Shown here: positions 1-12,300 of the stretch, piece by piece | Position numbering within the stretch: position 1 is the first letter of the stretch | How the letters are laid out: each line of letters begins with the position of its first letter | DNA from: Agelaius tricolor | Taxonomy: Eukaryota; Chordata; Aves; Passeriformes; Icteridae | Direction: 5' to 3' | Assembly (NCBI GenBank): GCA_023055355.1 | Contig: JALJCS010000006.1 | Location: 34,496,001-34,560,000 of the forward strand | DNA: 64,000 bases | Translations under genes and position numbers: made by a program | Notes under the pieces: model-generated | Seen by the model: the letters and a program-made list of their open reading frames with translations, nothing else | What the model was told of the DNA's origin: nothing | The model's database searches: none

Positions 1-1374
1 ATATGAGTCATCCTTTGTTTTGGAAATCCAACCTAAGGGACATAATATGGGAACATTATCATTATTTCAAATTATATTTGGACAACAAATGACAGATGTA
101 TGCTGGTGTTGCATTTACCTCTTCTCTTTAATCATGTAATTTTATAAAATATGTAGTTTTGGTCTCTCATCCCTGAAGAATTTAATCAGTAGTGGTTGGA
201 CCATGTAGATAGCATGTTGTCAATTTTTTGGTACAAACCCCTTTAAGAATATGTTGGCAGAAAAAAATTATTTAAAACCTCATTAAAAGGAGCAGCTAAG
301 GTTTGGCACAAACAAATCTCAGTGTGGGAATTAATTCTTTTTCACCAAATTAAAGAATATCGGTTTGTTTGTTTTAAAATGATATCGGTGCAGCAACCCC
401 CCCATACTTCCTCCCCCAGAATATAGCTGATCTGCACTTTTTGATGCTTTTTTTGTGCTTGTAGAATTCCTATATAGCTTCTATTTGAGATGAAATTTGG
501 CAAGTGATTAGACCATAATATGTCTAAATGCTTTGTGTATTTTGGAGAAAAATAAAAAAGAGCTGAGATAATAAAGCTCCAAAAGTTGCTGCTGCATATG
601 CACTACAAGTGCTTTTCAAAGAAGTTTCATAAGATTTTTAATTAGGTGGCTAAGACTACACATGGTAGACTGAAACTGTTTGGTCTGTGGGGTAAATAAT
701 GTGCATTTTAAAAACATTTATAAATACATATTCCCCCACTTGACATTGCTATTCCAGTCCACTGAGTAAATAATGCATATTTTAAAAAATTCATAAATAC
801 ATATAATATGTAAAAAAGCTGCCCAGATACTGTATTTGGGACCTAGAAACTTGGATGATGCTGAAACAGACACAGTCCCCAAGGATAATGATACATACTC
901 TATAACCTCCCATGAAAGATTTCTTTCAAAATAAAACAAGGAAGGAAATTCTATAGACAAAATTACACTCAAATAAGATGAAGGCTGTGACGCAAACCTT
1001 CAGAAATCTGAAGAGTCAAAGCAAAGTTTTTCTTTGTCCTCAGATCATGCTGCTGAGTTTTTTTTACTCCATTCCTTTCTTTTCCTTCTTGCTACCTTAA
1101 GAACAGCATGATTTAAGAAAAGAAGGTCAGCATTCATGTTTCATTTCTTGAGCCCTGTGGATCTGAATACACATGGATTATTCAGATAGAAAGGGTTCAT
1201 TTCTGTTCAATAGTTTTCTGGATTTGGGGTTTTTAAAATTATTTTTTAATTAAAGGAATATAGAAGTATCTCAAGCAGCAAGAATGCCCCAGTTTGAGGT
1301 AGGAAATGCAGAAACTCTAAATAAGAAGTATAGATGAATAGGTCAGGGCTTTCACCTTTGTAGTTCTTTATACA
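1..1374. other. A+T-rich non-coding sequence, nothing recognised
   Basis: All reading frames are short and stop-rich. There is no recognisable repeat, RNA gene or exon. A short near-duplicate is visible at about 710-740 and 771-801 (aaaattcataaatacatat-like text twice, roughly 70 bases apart), consistent with a small local duplication. Confidence 0.6.
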
Positions 1375-1460
1375 ACAAAATGCTGAAGCACACACTTAGC
1401 TTAACTTTAAGCGCGTGCTTATCCTCACTCCTATGCAGCAGAAAACTTAAACACATCCTC
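1375..1460. repeat. Degenerate interspersed repeat, MITE-like, class uncertain
   Basis: The text contains 'gctgaagcacacacttag', 'cttaactttaagcgcgtgc' and 'aaacttaaacacat'. This resembles a widespread amniote repeat whose consensus alternates 'aagcacatgcttaacttt' with its own reverse complement around a 'cattgacttcaatggg' core. Here the core is eroded and the arms survive. The likeness is from memory, so I call the family only as palindromic and possibly MITE-derived. Similar cores occur at several other places in the window. Confidence 0.4.
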
Positions 1461-1465
1461 CAATC

Positions 1466-4140
1466 AACTTTTAGCTAGACCATATGTGTTTTTCTGAGTC
1501 AATGCTTCAAGTTACACCAATAAAGGAGCCCTCATACAATCTCTATCAGCAAGATTAAACATTATTAAGGTATGTAGACTTGCTGGGAGTTGTGCTGTGT
1601 GGTGGTCAACAAATCTGCTCCCTCCTGCTCTGTGCATTTATTTTCAGGTATGCGATTAGGTGTGCCCACTGGGTGCAAGTTCTGCCCAGCTGAATGGCAA
1701 CCCTTCATGTCATCCTGAATTTTATATGGAATGGAAGAAAATGAGACCCCAAAGAGAACTAGATTTCAAAACTGCCCATAAAATTATAGGGAGTGAGTCT
1801 GATAGGAAATGTTATGCATTTTAACCTCTGGTTTGGTTTTTTTCTCCCCTTCCTTCTATGCAGAGACCACCTTCATGTGATCTGGTTCCTTAGTGGAATT
1901 ATTCCTCTGTGTATCTTTATATCATTTTCTTAGCTTCTAACCACTGTATTTCTGCACAGTTTCGTATCTGCTAGCCCCAGCATTTCCAGCCTATGAAAAC
2001 CTCATAAATCTACTTCATTTTTCTAATAAGACATGAAAGTCCTTAATTGGCCTTAATGAAATGCACTTAAAGGGCAATAAACGTGTTTAAGCCCCTCTTT
2101 CAGGGTGAGCTACAGTACTCTCACTCTGCTCTGTTTTAGCCTTTGTGGTAATTAATCACTTATTCATATGTGGCACATCAGTAACAAGATCAAGCAACTA
2201 CTGCACAATTGCATGATAATAAGCTGCTCATATATGTGTCAAGATTTAGCAATCCTTTTTAAAGCCTAATTTAAACTCATTTTACAACTAAGCAGACTGC
2301 TTCTCTGAAGTATTTCTACCCAGTATCTTTTTTACATATTGCTGCTGAAATGCCATCTTTTTATTTTGTTTATAGAGCTGCATTTGCCTGAAATCTACTC
2401 ATGGCACCAAAGTGAATTACAGCAAAGTGAGGGCCTTACCATTGTATTTTTACAAAGGCTTTATCTTCGATCAAAGACCACAGTCACCCTCACACAGAAG
2501 GAAAGGCCACAGAATTAGCATCCATTAGGATAACATTTTTGAAAAGTAATGAATTACAATAAAGTTTTATTATCCAGGCCTCTGAGGCTGTGTCCCCTGT
2601 GAATCTTATGCTGGTTGCCTTTGTCAACAGGCAAGAGAGCAACCTGGGTGAAGGGAACCAAAGCTATTTTCTAGCAGTCAGGCCTTTGATTCCTGGCAAT
2701 GAACTTGCTCCTTAAATCTGAAATCTGATCTGTATTTGCTGTAAGTTCAGGAATTTCATTCTTCAGACACAGAGAAGTGTATATATTAGAATATGAGTTC
2801 TATTAATATTGACAAATGTTGATGTCTTTTGTCAATCCAGTGGTCTGAGATGAAAATCAGTAGTGTCCAAAATGTCTCTGGGACACATACTAACTTTTAC
2901 CAGCCAGGTGTTGTACCCCACAGTGACATATCCATTGGAAGTGAGCTATGAATAGGAAGTGAGGCATTTATGTTTGGTTTTCAAGCAAGCAAGGGGTCAT
3001 GTCAGTGCTTACCACATATGAAAAACAATGGGTGTAAAATGGGCATCAATTATCTCAGGTGAAAGAGATGTTAAAAACTTTATTTTTTGTTTCAGTTTTA
3101 GAATTGTGGAGCTTATTTTTTGTGAAATTATTTCATAACAGCAGTAAATAGAGCCTACAAAATCATATATAGATTTCTAATGGTTACTTGTTGTCTTTTA
3201 GGCATTCTGAGTTTTTAAAAATTTATCCATTGTTGAATTTGGCCTACAAGAAGCAGTTTGTGTTTCTTCTTGTGGATGGAGGCACTTAGAGACCAGAGAC
3301 CATGTGAGTGCATGGGCACTTTAAAATCACTTCTTAATCCAGCTCTGCACAGTAACCTGTATATGGTAAAAACATAGTTATCTGTGAGCATGCTTGTGGG
3401 AATGTGTGTCTTGGCTGTGGTAAGGTTGTCAGTAAAGCTAGAGACATGCCCTATATTCTGGCAGCTCAGGATTGACACCCATGTATGTTTTCTGGTTTGG
3501 ACTCAATTTTAATGTAGAGAGACAGGAGAAGGAAGAATACAAGCTCTTTTACTAGTCATCCTACCCATGCAAAAGAAAATGGACCCATATAATCTTCTGT
3601 ATTTAAGTGCTTGTGGGAAAAGCCCTGACTGGAGGAACCATTTCCAGAGGGAATGATAGAGTACATTGAGGAGAGTCTGTCACAAGCCACATCTTTTTGA
3701 TATAAAAGCAGCTTACATCACATATTGCTGATCACCTAAAACTCAGAAGCAGAACACAGCAGGTTTTTGTCAGCTTTGAAATACTCTTATACCCAGAGTT
3801 AAACAATTTGAGGAAACAGACAGATTGGAAGAATGGAACAATTAAAACCCTATTAAAGTTCAAACCCTTTTCAAAAGTGGAGTTAACTAGGGAAGGTTTA
3901 AACAGTTCTTCAGTCAGTAGCTGCAAGCAATTGGGACCAGCAGGAAAGAAGGCTGTTGGGATACAGCCTTATTCCAACAGTTGCTCATTCTCCAGGAATT
4001 GATGTTGTCAGTTCATTGTTAGCTCTGGCAGAGGAGGCTCAGCTACAGAATAGTACCACAGAAGTATGAAGGCTTCTGCACCGCAATTAAAAATGCAATA
4101 GAAAATAATTTGTTTAAAAGATAATACCAAAAAGAAGGTG
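1466..4140. other. Non-coding sequence with a possible conserved block near 2037-2290
   Basis: No gene or repeat is recognised. The subregion 2037-2290 is dense in homeodomain-type words (ccttaattgg, gccttaatga, gtaattaatc) and has no simple repeats. That composition is common in vertebrate conserved non-coding elements, but conservation cannot be judged from one sequence. Confidence 0.35.
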
Positions 4141-4144
4141 GAAA

Positions 4145-4205
4145 GAGTGGGGGGTTGGACTTGACTAAATCTGAAGAGTCCATTTCAGTTCTCAAGGCAC
4201 TCAGT
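4145..4205 (+). mobile_element. Possible CR1 LINE 3'-tail remnant
   Basis: The stretch beginning 'ggggttggacttgac' and continuing 'gaagagtccatttcag' resembles the avian CR1 3' untranslated tail, whose consensus reads 'gggttggacttgatgatct' followed by 'gaggtcccttccaacc'. The terminal octamer repeats (attctatg-like) are absent or eroded and no RT sequence is recognisable upstream, so at most a short 5'-truncated copy is present. Confidence 0.3.
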
Positions 4206-4424
4206 CTCTCTAATAAGAACCAGACTGTGCCCACAATCTGGGTCAAGACACTTTGAGAGATGTTATGGGAAATCCTAAAATTATTGCTTGGAAAAGCTAT
4301 CCAGATTTATCAATCACAGGAAACCATTTGGTTGTAATAAATAAGGAGAAGCTTATGGGAGGAATTAGGTGCTGTGAGGTACTGAATGTGGCACAGAATG
4401 TAAAATGCTACCTTGGAGAACAAT

Positions 4425-4445
4425 GGGAATGGGGATGGGGATGGG
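4425..4445 (+). other. G-quadruplex-forming motif
   Basis: Four runs of three or four G at 4425-4427, 4431-4434, 4437-4440 and 4443-4445 are separated by two- or three-base A/T loops. This satisfies the canonical G3+N1-7 quadruplex pattern on the plus strand. It may simply be a short (GGGGAT)n microsatellite seed. No promoter or gene is seen nearby. Confidence 0.6.
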
Positions 4446-6959
4446 AGGAGAAAAATGCTAGGAATATCCAGTACATACTTTTAGGAATAATTCTCAGCAA
4501 GAGATGTGGGGGAATTTTAAACAATCAAGAACATGATTCCTAAGGTGTTTCAGATATATCTTCTAGAAGAATATACAAACATAGTTTAGACATTGGAAAA
4601 AATTTCAGAGGATGACTAGGGTATTTTACATGGGGCTTGTGTCTTGGAGACAGTATGGCATGAAAGCCAGAAGTGTAAATGGGCAAAAAGAGATTGTGCT
4701 AACTCAGTCATTAGTTGCAACCTTTGGTTCAAGAAGCCCTTAAACCAGCTTCTGATGGAAGCCAGTAAAATATACCAAACAATCAGCTCAACCATCTCTC
4801 ATACCCTTTCTTTCAGTATCTACTGTTATCAAGTGTTGGAGATATAGTATTGGGAAAGATGAACCTCTGATATGACCTTACATAATGGCATTATAATAAA
4901 CTGAGAAAGCCATAAAATCTTCTTCTTATGCCAGAAATACAGTCAAGTGAAAAAATAGAAAATAAAATAAAACACTGGTGGCACAGGGAAATTTGGTATT
5001 AATTTGTTTATATTGGCTGGAAAAAAACCTTGTACTTGTCCTTAACTGTTATTTTGATTCTTATTCTTTCTCTTCAATATTCTACTAGAGAGAGAAAGGA
5101 GACTGCATATCAAGTCTGTACACTTCACACAGAATTCATAAATGCCTCATTCTGGATATAGGACAGTTGTCAGGAATTTGCACTGCTCAAGCTTTGAAAT
5201 AAGGTTATAGATGCAACATTACTGATCCTATTATCCAGTAAATTTGTAGAAAACCACAACTAAAAACTTCTAAAGAATCTCAATTCATGTAGGCTGTAGT
5301 CAATCTCATCTCTGTTTAGCACTCTGAAATTACAGAGTAGCACTAACAAATCAAGCATAGGTTATCAACTGCTACCATTTTGTTCAGCTGAAAGCTGAAA
5401 ACCAGGATATTTAAATTGTCAGAAAGTAATTTCAGAATCCCCAAAGACTTGCAGAAATAAAAAGGGACAGATAAAGCAAAATAGGATTACTTGCAACTTG
5501 GGAATTTCCACCATGTCATGAAAATGATGCTATGTGTAGCTACAACACAAGAAAAGAGGAAGAGCTAGCAATGGTGTCACAAAGAGAAGCCTCAGGATTG
5601 CAGATTTTACATGCTTTTTTAGTTGTTCATCCCTGAAGAATGTATAGTAGGGATGAGTTGATAGCTGCTGGGCTTAGTGGTGTCTGTCAGCAATGTTGCT
5701 TGTGCAGTGACCTGCAGCCTGCAGTACAGCATAGGGCCATTGGTGCAAGCTGGTTTACTTTTTATTTTTTTAAATTCTTATATCTTTAAAGTACTGGCTT
5801 TAGAAATTTCAAGTTCTGCATTATTTTGAGCAATAATTCCTATTGTCACATCTAGCAGGAAAAGGAAGTTCTGTATTTTTTAAGAGGTTTGAGACAAATG
5901 AAATAATTGATAGATGCTCTTGTTGTATGCTCCCTAACTAGGACTCAGGTGCTGAGCCAAAACAGCAAGAAAGACAAGGAGCCTGGTCCTTGGCCTTCTA
6001 CAGAGTGGGAAGTAAGTGCCAGGCTAGTTGGCTGTATATTTGTGTTTTTGAGTAAGCACTTAGCTCATTTTCTGTGATGTGAGCTAGTGCACCAAGTCCT
6101 GACATTAGAAAGCTGTCACAATATGGTTGCACCAAGTTACATGGATGCAAACCAAAACCCTCATACATTTCATTAGGACTGAAGTGAATGATGGGGAAAG
6201 ATCTGTGTGGAAAAATTCATCTTTGTTCTCAATTCTTGTAAGCCAGGTGATTTCTCCTCATAGCCAGAGGCAGACTTTTAAAAGAGAAGGCTGAGGGTCT
6301 ACTCTCAAAGACACACAGAGGTGTAAGTTCATTTGATTTCTGAAGATCACCATCTATTTAGACTGGCTTGGTAAGGCTGCTGTTATTTATTGGCTAATGG
6401 CATCCTCAATCTAGCCACCTGTTCCCTCCAAACAGCTTTTCATTTTTTTGGTGAAGATCAGCTAAAGTTGACGAGAGATCATTCCAGCCAGTGTGCATAG
6501 TTCTCTCCTTCAGGGTAAAAATGCTGTTGTTTTTTAAGGTGCTAAGTGAGGGAAGAGGAAAAGATGATACTGTGGGATGGACTGCTGGAAAGGGAAAAAG
6601 GAAAGGATGTGGTGGAAGAATCAGGGGTCCTAGACTTGTTACCTATGGAGAATGTTTACTTTTTGCTGTTTAACATATAGGTGGGAAAAAAGCCAGTGTC
6701 CTGACTTTGATTAGAGACAGGAGTAGAAATGTAATGAAGGAAAGTAAAGAATGGAAATTTCATGTCAGGTTTAGGGACTCCTGGGGAGAAGATTGCATCT
6801 GCATGATGGACTTTTCTTCAATTAATTTTCCAGTTGCTTTTTTAAACTCATTCATGTTTTCCTCATTACATTCCATGATATAATTAATTATGGGAAAGCA
6901 CATCTCCTTTTGTGTTTTACTTGTTAGAGTCATTCAGTGAATGACCTTTCCCTGATCAC
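4446..6959. other. Non-coding sequence, nothing recognised
   Basis: Unique-looking A+T-rich sequence. The only notable item is a short homeodomain-type palindrome, ATAATTAATTAT, at 6880-6891 (two overlapping TAATTA cores). No frame is coding-like. Confidence 0.5.
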
Positions 6960-8165
6960 CTCTTCTACACTGCTCATGATTGTCTATTGCTCTTCTTCTC
7001 AGTTATTCCTTTTTCCAAGCTGAACTCCTTCTCTATCTATTCACTTCTCACATGGTACTCCCTCCACATCTCTGATCAGCTTTGTCACTATCCACAATGC
7101 CTTTTCTGAATCTACTGTAACTTTGTTGAGATGGCTGATTAAAATATTCAATATGTGCAGCATTCAAAGTTATAGGTGAACAAGGCAGAGGCAGAATAAT
7201 GTTCCCATTTTCTTTGCTATTTCTTTCTTAATAGTTTCTAATGTTTTACTGGCCTTTTTGAGTGTTGCTGAATGTTGAACAGACGTTTCTGGATTAGTAT
7301 TCAAAATTACTCCAAGAAATCTTTCCTAGTGTCAATACTAGTGAAAAGCCTATACTTCTGTCTGTGTAGTTAAGAATTTTTTTCCTGGTCTTCATGACTT
7401 CTTGCAGGTCACCACTTAATTTCGCTGATACTGCACTGTGCAGTCCCTCAGCACTGTGAGAATCTTTTGTGACTCCAGCTGTATCAGTTTTGAAGTCTTG
7501 AAAAACTTTGTGTTATTAGGAAACTTTCTCAGCCTCTCCATTCTCTTCCTATTCCACATTATTTATGGTATGTTGAAGCACACAGGTCTGCCCGTGTGTC
7601 CCTGAGGACCTGGTAACCTTCCTCTAAGAGGAAACCCCTACTTTACTTTAACTCTTTGCTTCCTGTCTTTTAACCAATTATTAAGTCATCAGAGTACTTT
7701 GAGTATTATTGCACATTGATTTAATGTCTTTAAAAGCTTTTGGTGAAGGATCTTGCCAGACCTATTTCTTTCAATCAAAAAATACTTTCTCAGCTGGATT
7801 GCTTACTACTGTTAACACTTTCATTACATTTTAATGGATTGGTGAGGTATGATTTCCCTTTGCAGAAGCTGTCCCAGTGTATCATTTTTACACCTCTACT
7901 GCCCACATTCCTTATTATTGATTGTACCAATTTTGACCCTAATGATATCAGACTTATGAAGCTGTAGTTGTCTGTATCTTCCCCTGGGAAACTTTTTAAA
8001 AACCCATCAGAGCTGTCATTTTTTATTACCTGATATGACTTACTTACAGTTTTAGAAACTTCTTTAGAGCTGTGGCTATATAAAATGAGACAGAGTTTAT
8101 CTAATTTTTTCCTTGATTTCTTCTGTTTGAAGGATACAGACATATTTTGTTTAGTTTTCAAGCTT
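6960..8165 (-). mobile_element. Ancient CR1/L3-superfamily LINE, reverse-transcriptase fossil
   Basis: A non-LTR retrotransposon pol gene, long dead, read on the minus strand. From 5' to 3' of the element: NYSFISLISL at 7969-7940 matches the NYRPVSLTS block; FCKGKSYLTN at 7864-7835 matches the GFxKGKSCLTNL block; NWLKDRKQRV at 7679-7650 is nearly intact; it is followed in the same frame by GPQGHTG...FNIP (the PQGSxLGPxLFN motif); RKFPNNTKFF at 7529-7500 aligns with SKFADDTKLF, so the catalytic Asp pair has become Asn-Asn; KKASKTLETIKKE at 7259-7221 matches the KKANRxLGxIxK segment. The last blocks share one frame, while the first two lie in another, so at least one frameshift occurred. In-frame stops are many. 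Both outer ends are estimates: similarity fades below about 7120, with only a weak FSLEK-like trace near 7020. The motif order and spacing make chance very unlikely. The exact family (CR1, L3 or a turtle/crocodile-type CR1) is not resolved. Confidence 0.82.
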
Positions 8166-9060
8166 CTCTTATACTTTACTGCTTAAGCCGAAAAGCTTTT
8201 CTGTATTTTTAGTCTTTTTTGATAGGTGACAAGTGTATTTTCTAAGCTAGTAACATTAGATCTGAAATATTTTGCCATTTTAGCTGCTCCTTTTAAAACT
8301 ATTTTTCAGTGTAATATTTGTCTTTACTTTCATCCCATGTTGAAACTGGAAACAACTCACAGTCTATTATTTTCCAAAGTCTTATGATCTGTAAACAAGT
8401 CTCATGATTGTGCAGAGGGTTTGATTACAGGGTTCCAGCTAATGGAATAATGAAATTTCTCTGTCTCTGAATCAGTAGCCTCCTAATGACCTATGAGCTT
8501 GCTGCCAGTTTCAAACAAATTTGATAAAAGGGTAGATCTGAAATATTACTGCATTTTTAAAGTTTCATGGAAATTGTCTGGGTACTGAAGAGGGACCTCA
8601 GCTGAATGACTGCAATGACCTGAAAGTCAAAAAAGGTAAAACTCAGGCATTATGCTGTTTCTCAGGAGGTGGATTTATAGCCTGAAACAGGGCAAGTACT
8701 GTCTCTTGCCTGATAGAGACAGGAGACATAAGAGAATCTAAGAGTCTGGTTCTGGGAGAAGTTTTGAGAGAAGGAAGACACAGATAAGTATAAAACCTAA
8801 TTGCATTAGCTCTTCAGCTCGTGAAGTCAATTTCCCAAAGTTTGAGTTGACAACATGATGAAATTATGGCTAAATTCTCTCTGTCCAAGAATATTCTTAA
8901 AGAGGGAAAACTAAAAGTCAGCTTGCTGTGTCTCACTATACTACTACTTTTTGTTGGGTGAGGCAGCTAATTCTTCCCCCCTTGCAGTAAAATATTCCCA
9001 GAAACCTATTCCAGAGATAACTGGTCTCTTGGACTCTTCACCCCAAGGGAGTGGATGAGA
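8166..9060. other. Non-coding sequence, nothing recognised
   Basis: This lies upstream of the LINE fossil on its minus strand and might contain more decayed LINE sequence, for example around 8200-8340, but no protein block can be read. No other feature is seen. Confidence 0.4.
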
Positions 9061-9168
9061 ATCAGCCTGCGCAGCACCTCTTTATAACCCCACAGCTTGC
9101 TCCTGGCCTCCTCCAGATCATGGGTGCTGAGACAGGCAAGGAAGGCTTGAGTTGGGGCTGACAGCAAA

Positions 9169-9256
9169 ATGCTGCAGTGAGGAGGGGGTTAGAGTGCTTG
9201 GAGGGAGCCTTTGTTTTGGGGTGCCCTGATGCTGCGGTGAGGGTGCTCGGAGGTGA
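9169..9256. repeat. Imperfect 60-base tandem duplication
   Basis: 'atgctgcagtga' at 9169-9180 recurs as 'atgctgcggtga' at 9229-9240. Each copy is followed by G-rich text ending in '...gtgcttggagg' or '...gtgctcggagg'. The second copy lacks part of the first. It sits in a locally G+C-richer patch (about 9060-9330) with no recognisable gene. Confidence 0.55.
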
Positions 9257-9329
9257 CTTTATTGTCCAAATGAGCGCATCCAGCTCAAATGTCTGCTCTG
9301 AACTGTAGCTCTCCTCGTTCACTTACATG

Positions 9330-12300
9330 CTGCTTAATCCCATGCAGGATCACCCTGCTAATTTGGAATAATTAAAAAAAAATCAACAGAACCAAACAAC
9401 TTGATAATATGTGCTAAGGAGAGCTGGCACGGTTTGCTTGTCTGTAGCACTTAAAAATAAAACGCTCCATCAGCAGGCTTCCTCAGTGCCATTCAAGGTG
9501 ATGTAAACATGTACCAAAAATCTGAATAAAGTCATATTTCTAACGGTGCAGGCAAAAATTCTGACCTAGTTTAATCAGTCACTGTGCTTTTCTGGTTGTT
9601 CTGATTTGTTGTTCATTTGTGTTGGGCAGCTGGACAATAGGATTTTGCATGGGCCACAAACAATGAAATAAAACAGCAAGATGTACTGTATTTTACTGAA
9701 ACATAGTATAAAGGGCAGCAGGGGACTAGTCAAAGCCCAATATTCTGAGACTGTAATTTTTTATCACTAGTTTATTTCCTAAACCAAAATGTTTTTGAGA
9801 ATAAATATTGGATGAAAGCAAAGCTGCACCACGTTGGCTGTCATGGAGGCAAGACCAAAACCTACTTTTTATTAGAATTAAATTAATATGGCATAAGTAG
9901 TTTTATAGTTGTAACATTTTAATATTATTTATGTTCTAACTGCTCTGCATAAATAGAACTGTTCCTTGCTTCTTTTGGTTTTACTACTAATAAAAAGTAA
10001 TAGGCATAATAATTCAGGGACTGTTTGCATTTCCAGGCACTTTTGTTCTGTCATGTTTACCTACTCAAGGAGACGTACTGAAAGCCAGACCACAAGAAGC
10101 TTTAACACAAAATATAGCAGCCACTTTTCAACCAAACTATGTCACTGGGAGCAGGAGGACCCTAAAGCAAATACTTACAATTAGGATTATTGATGCAAAG
10201 CCTTTCCAATAAAAAGAAGACTGAGAAAGCAGCTCTGTGCAGAAATCTACTAGGATGGCTTTTCAGTTTTGCTCTGTGCATTACACTAATTACATTATAG
10301 GTATATTAACAGACATATTTCCCTAATTACCAATTGATTTCCCAGACTACTCAAAAATGTGCAGAAAAAACCCCACTACTTGTGATGGACACGAAGGTAA
10401 TATTTTAGCACTGACAACTCGTTGCATTTCAGTCAACAGTAAAAGGAATTTTTAAGTATGGAAGTATGCCATCAGTCCCAGTGCCAAGAAAGCTAAGAAT
10501 CTCAATCACCATAAAACTCATGGAGTCAGATTGTACTTCCAGGGTCTCTAATAACAAAGGAACAAATGTAGATTTCCTCTGCTAACATGCCAAAGGATGT
10601 GGTGTACAAGCAGTATTTTTACATTTTAGAGTATATTTAGCAGCTCAGCTTGGAATATAGAGAAGAAAATGGATGATGTTCTGTAACTCAAAGAAGTCTT
10701 TTCTTGAACTTCCCTGGAGTCAGGAATGCACATGGTACACATTGTACTGCTGATAGATTTATGTAAAGCAGTAACGTGTACCCTCTTTCCAGTTAACCCT
10801 TAAAGGTAAGGCAATGTGTCCTTTTTACAAACCCTGACTTCAGAGAGTGTACATTTTCCCAGGCTCTTCCTTCTGCCAGTGCCTCCTATGAACACTTCAG
10901 AACCTGACAAGGTTTAAAAGCCCCTATCCTGACTCAGTCACTAAACTCCTTCTTGTCTCATTGACATTTGAGAAGCTAAACAACATGGGCTTCCTTAGCT
11001 AAAGGCAGCTTTTAAAAAAAACCTCTCAGAACCTTTAGTCAGTGACTGCTTGATGTAAAATGATACCTTTCCACTTACCCACAACATGGTACCTCTTCAC
11101 AGGGTTTTCTTCCTGTGGCCCCAAACACAGATCAACTTGCATTTGTGGGACTCTAATATCTCTTGACAAGTAAATTATGTAAACTGCACTAGCAGAGTTT
11201 ATGATATCACTGCTTATGTGAACTAACTTTAAAATTTCCTCTGTTCTTATAAAAGATATGGTCCTCCTTTCATATTTGTGTCATAACAGAATGGTCATGG
11301 GGTCATAAAAGAAGGAAGTGAGGTGTGTTTTTTGTGGTTATTAAGCATATTGAGTAGAGGGAGTTACATCTTTATCCCTGCCAGATCTGGTCCCCTTCAT
11401 TCCACTAACACCACAAAAGGCAACTGAATGTCCACTGACTTCAAAGGACTTTCCATAAAACTTGGAGAGGCATATAGTTTACATAGTTTATTAACAACTA
11501 AGGATCAAATTCAGCTGTTGACCAAACAAGCACAAGGTCCTTGATTTGACTTCTTACGTGGGTTGAGTCTGAAGCTGTCAGAATCTGCTTCTGGTTTTGC
11601 TCACATTAATATAGCAAACAACGCAGAAGTCAGTAGAATTGTTATACAAGCATAAACTTACTAAAAGTTAGAAGAAAATTAGGCGCTAAGTCTCCTTTGC
11701 CTGAGTCATGATTTAGCCATTGATCATTTTATCCTCAATTTGGGATAAGCCTCAATGAAATTTTGCACAGGCCTATCATGTTTGTAATCTAAAAAGAGGT
11801 TAAGGAAATAGCCACACTGGGAGGAGTGACAGTATGCAAATGCCTTTGCAAAGCACATTCATCCTCAGCAGAGTTGTAACATGTCCCATGGTTCTCATTA
11901 AGGGTTCTTTGCTAAATCTTTTTGTTTTTCCTGTCTTACTGGCAAATGTTTACTATTCCCAGATACTTACTGTATTTAACATCAAACTGTATCTGGAATC
12001 ATAGACAGCTGCTGAAAATGTTGGTGAGTGTGTAAAATACTACAAACAAATAAAAGCTGACGGTGGAAGCTGTGCAGGAATTATCACAAAGCAGGGTGAA
12101 AGATGAGGGAATGAGTTATGCTTTCCTCCATAGTGCTGTTCTCTCACAGTCTGGACAGTCCCCCTTTAAAAAATGAAATATTCTCTGCATGTCTCTAAAC
12201 CCAATCATAACTTAAACATGAATCCTCCCACAGCATTCAGAAAATGAGTACTGCTGTTGTCACATATGTTGACATAGAAGCTCACTCTCCTTCCCAAAGC

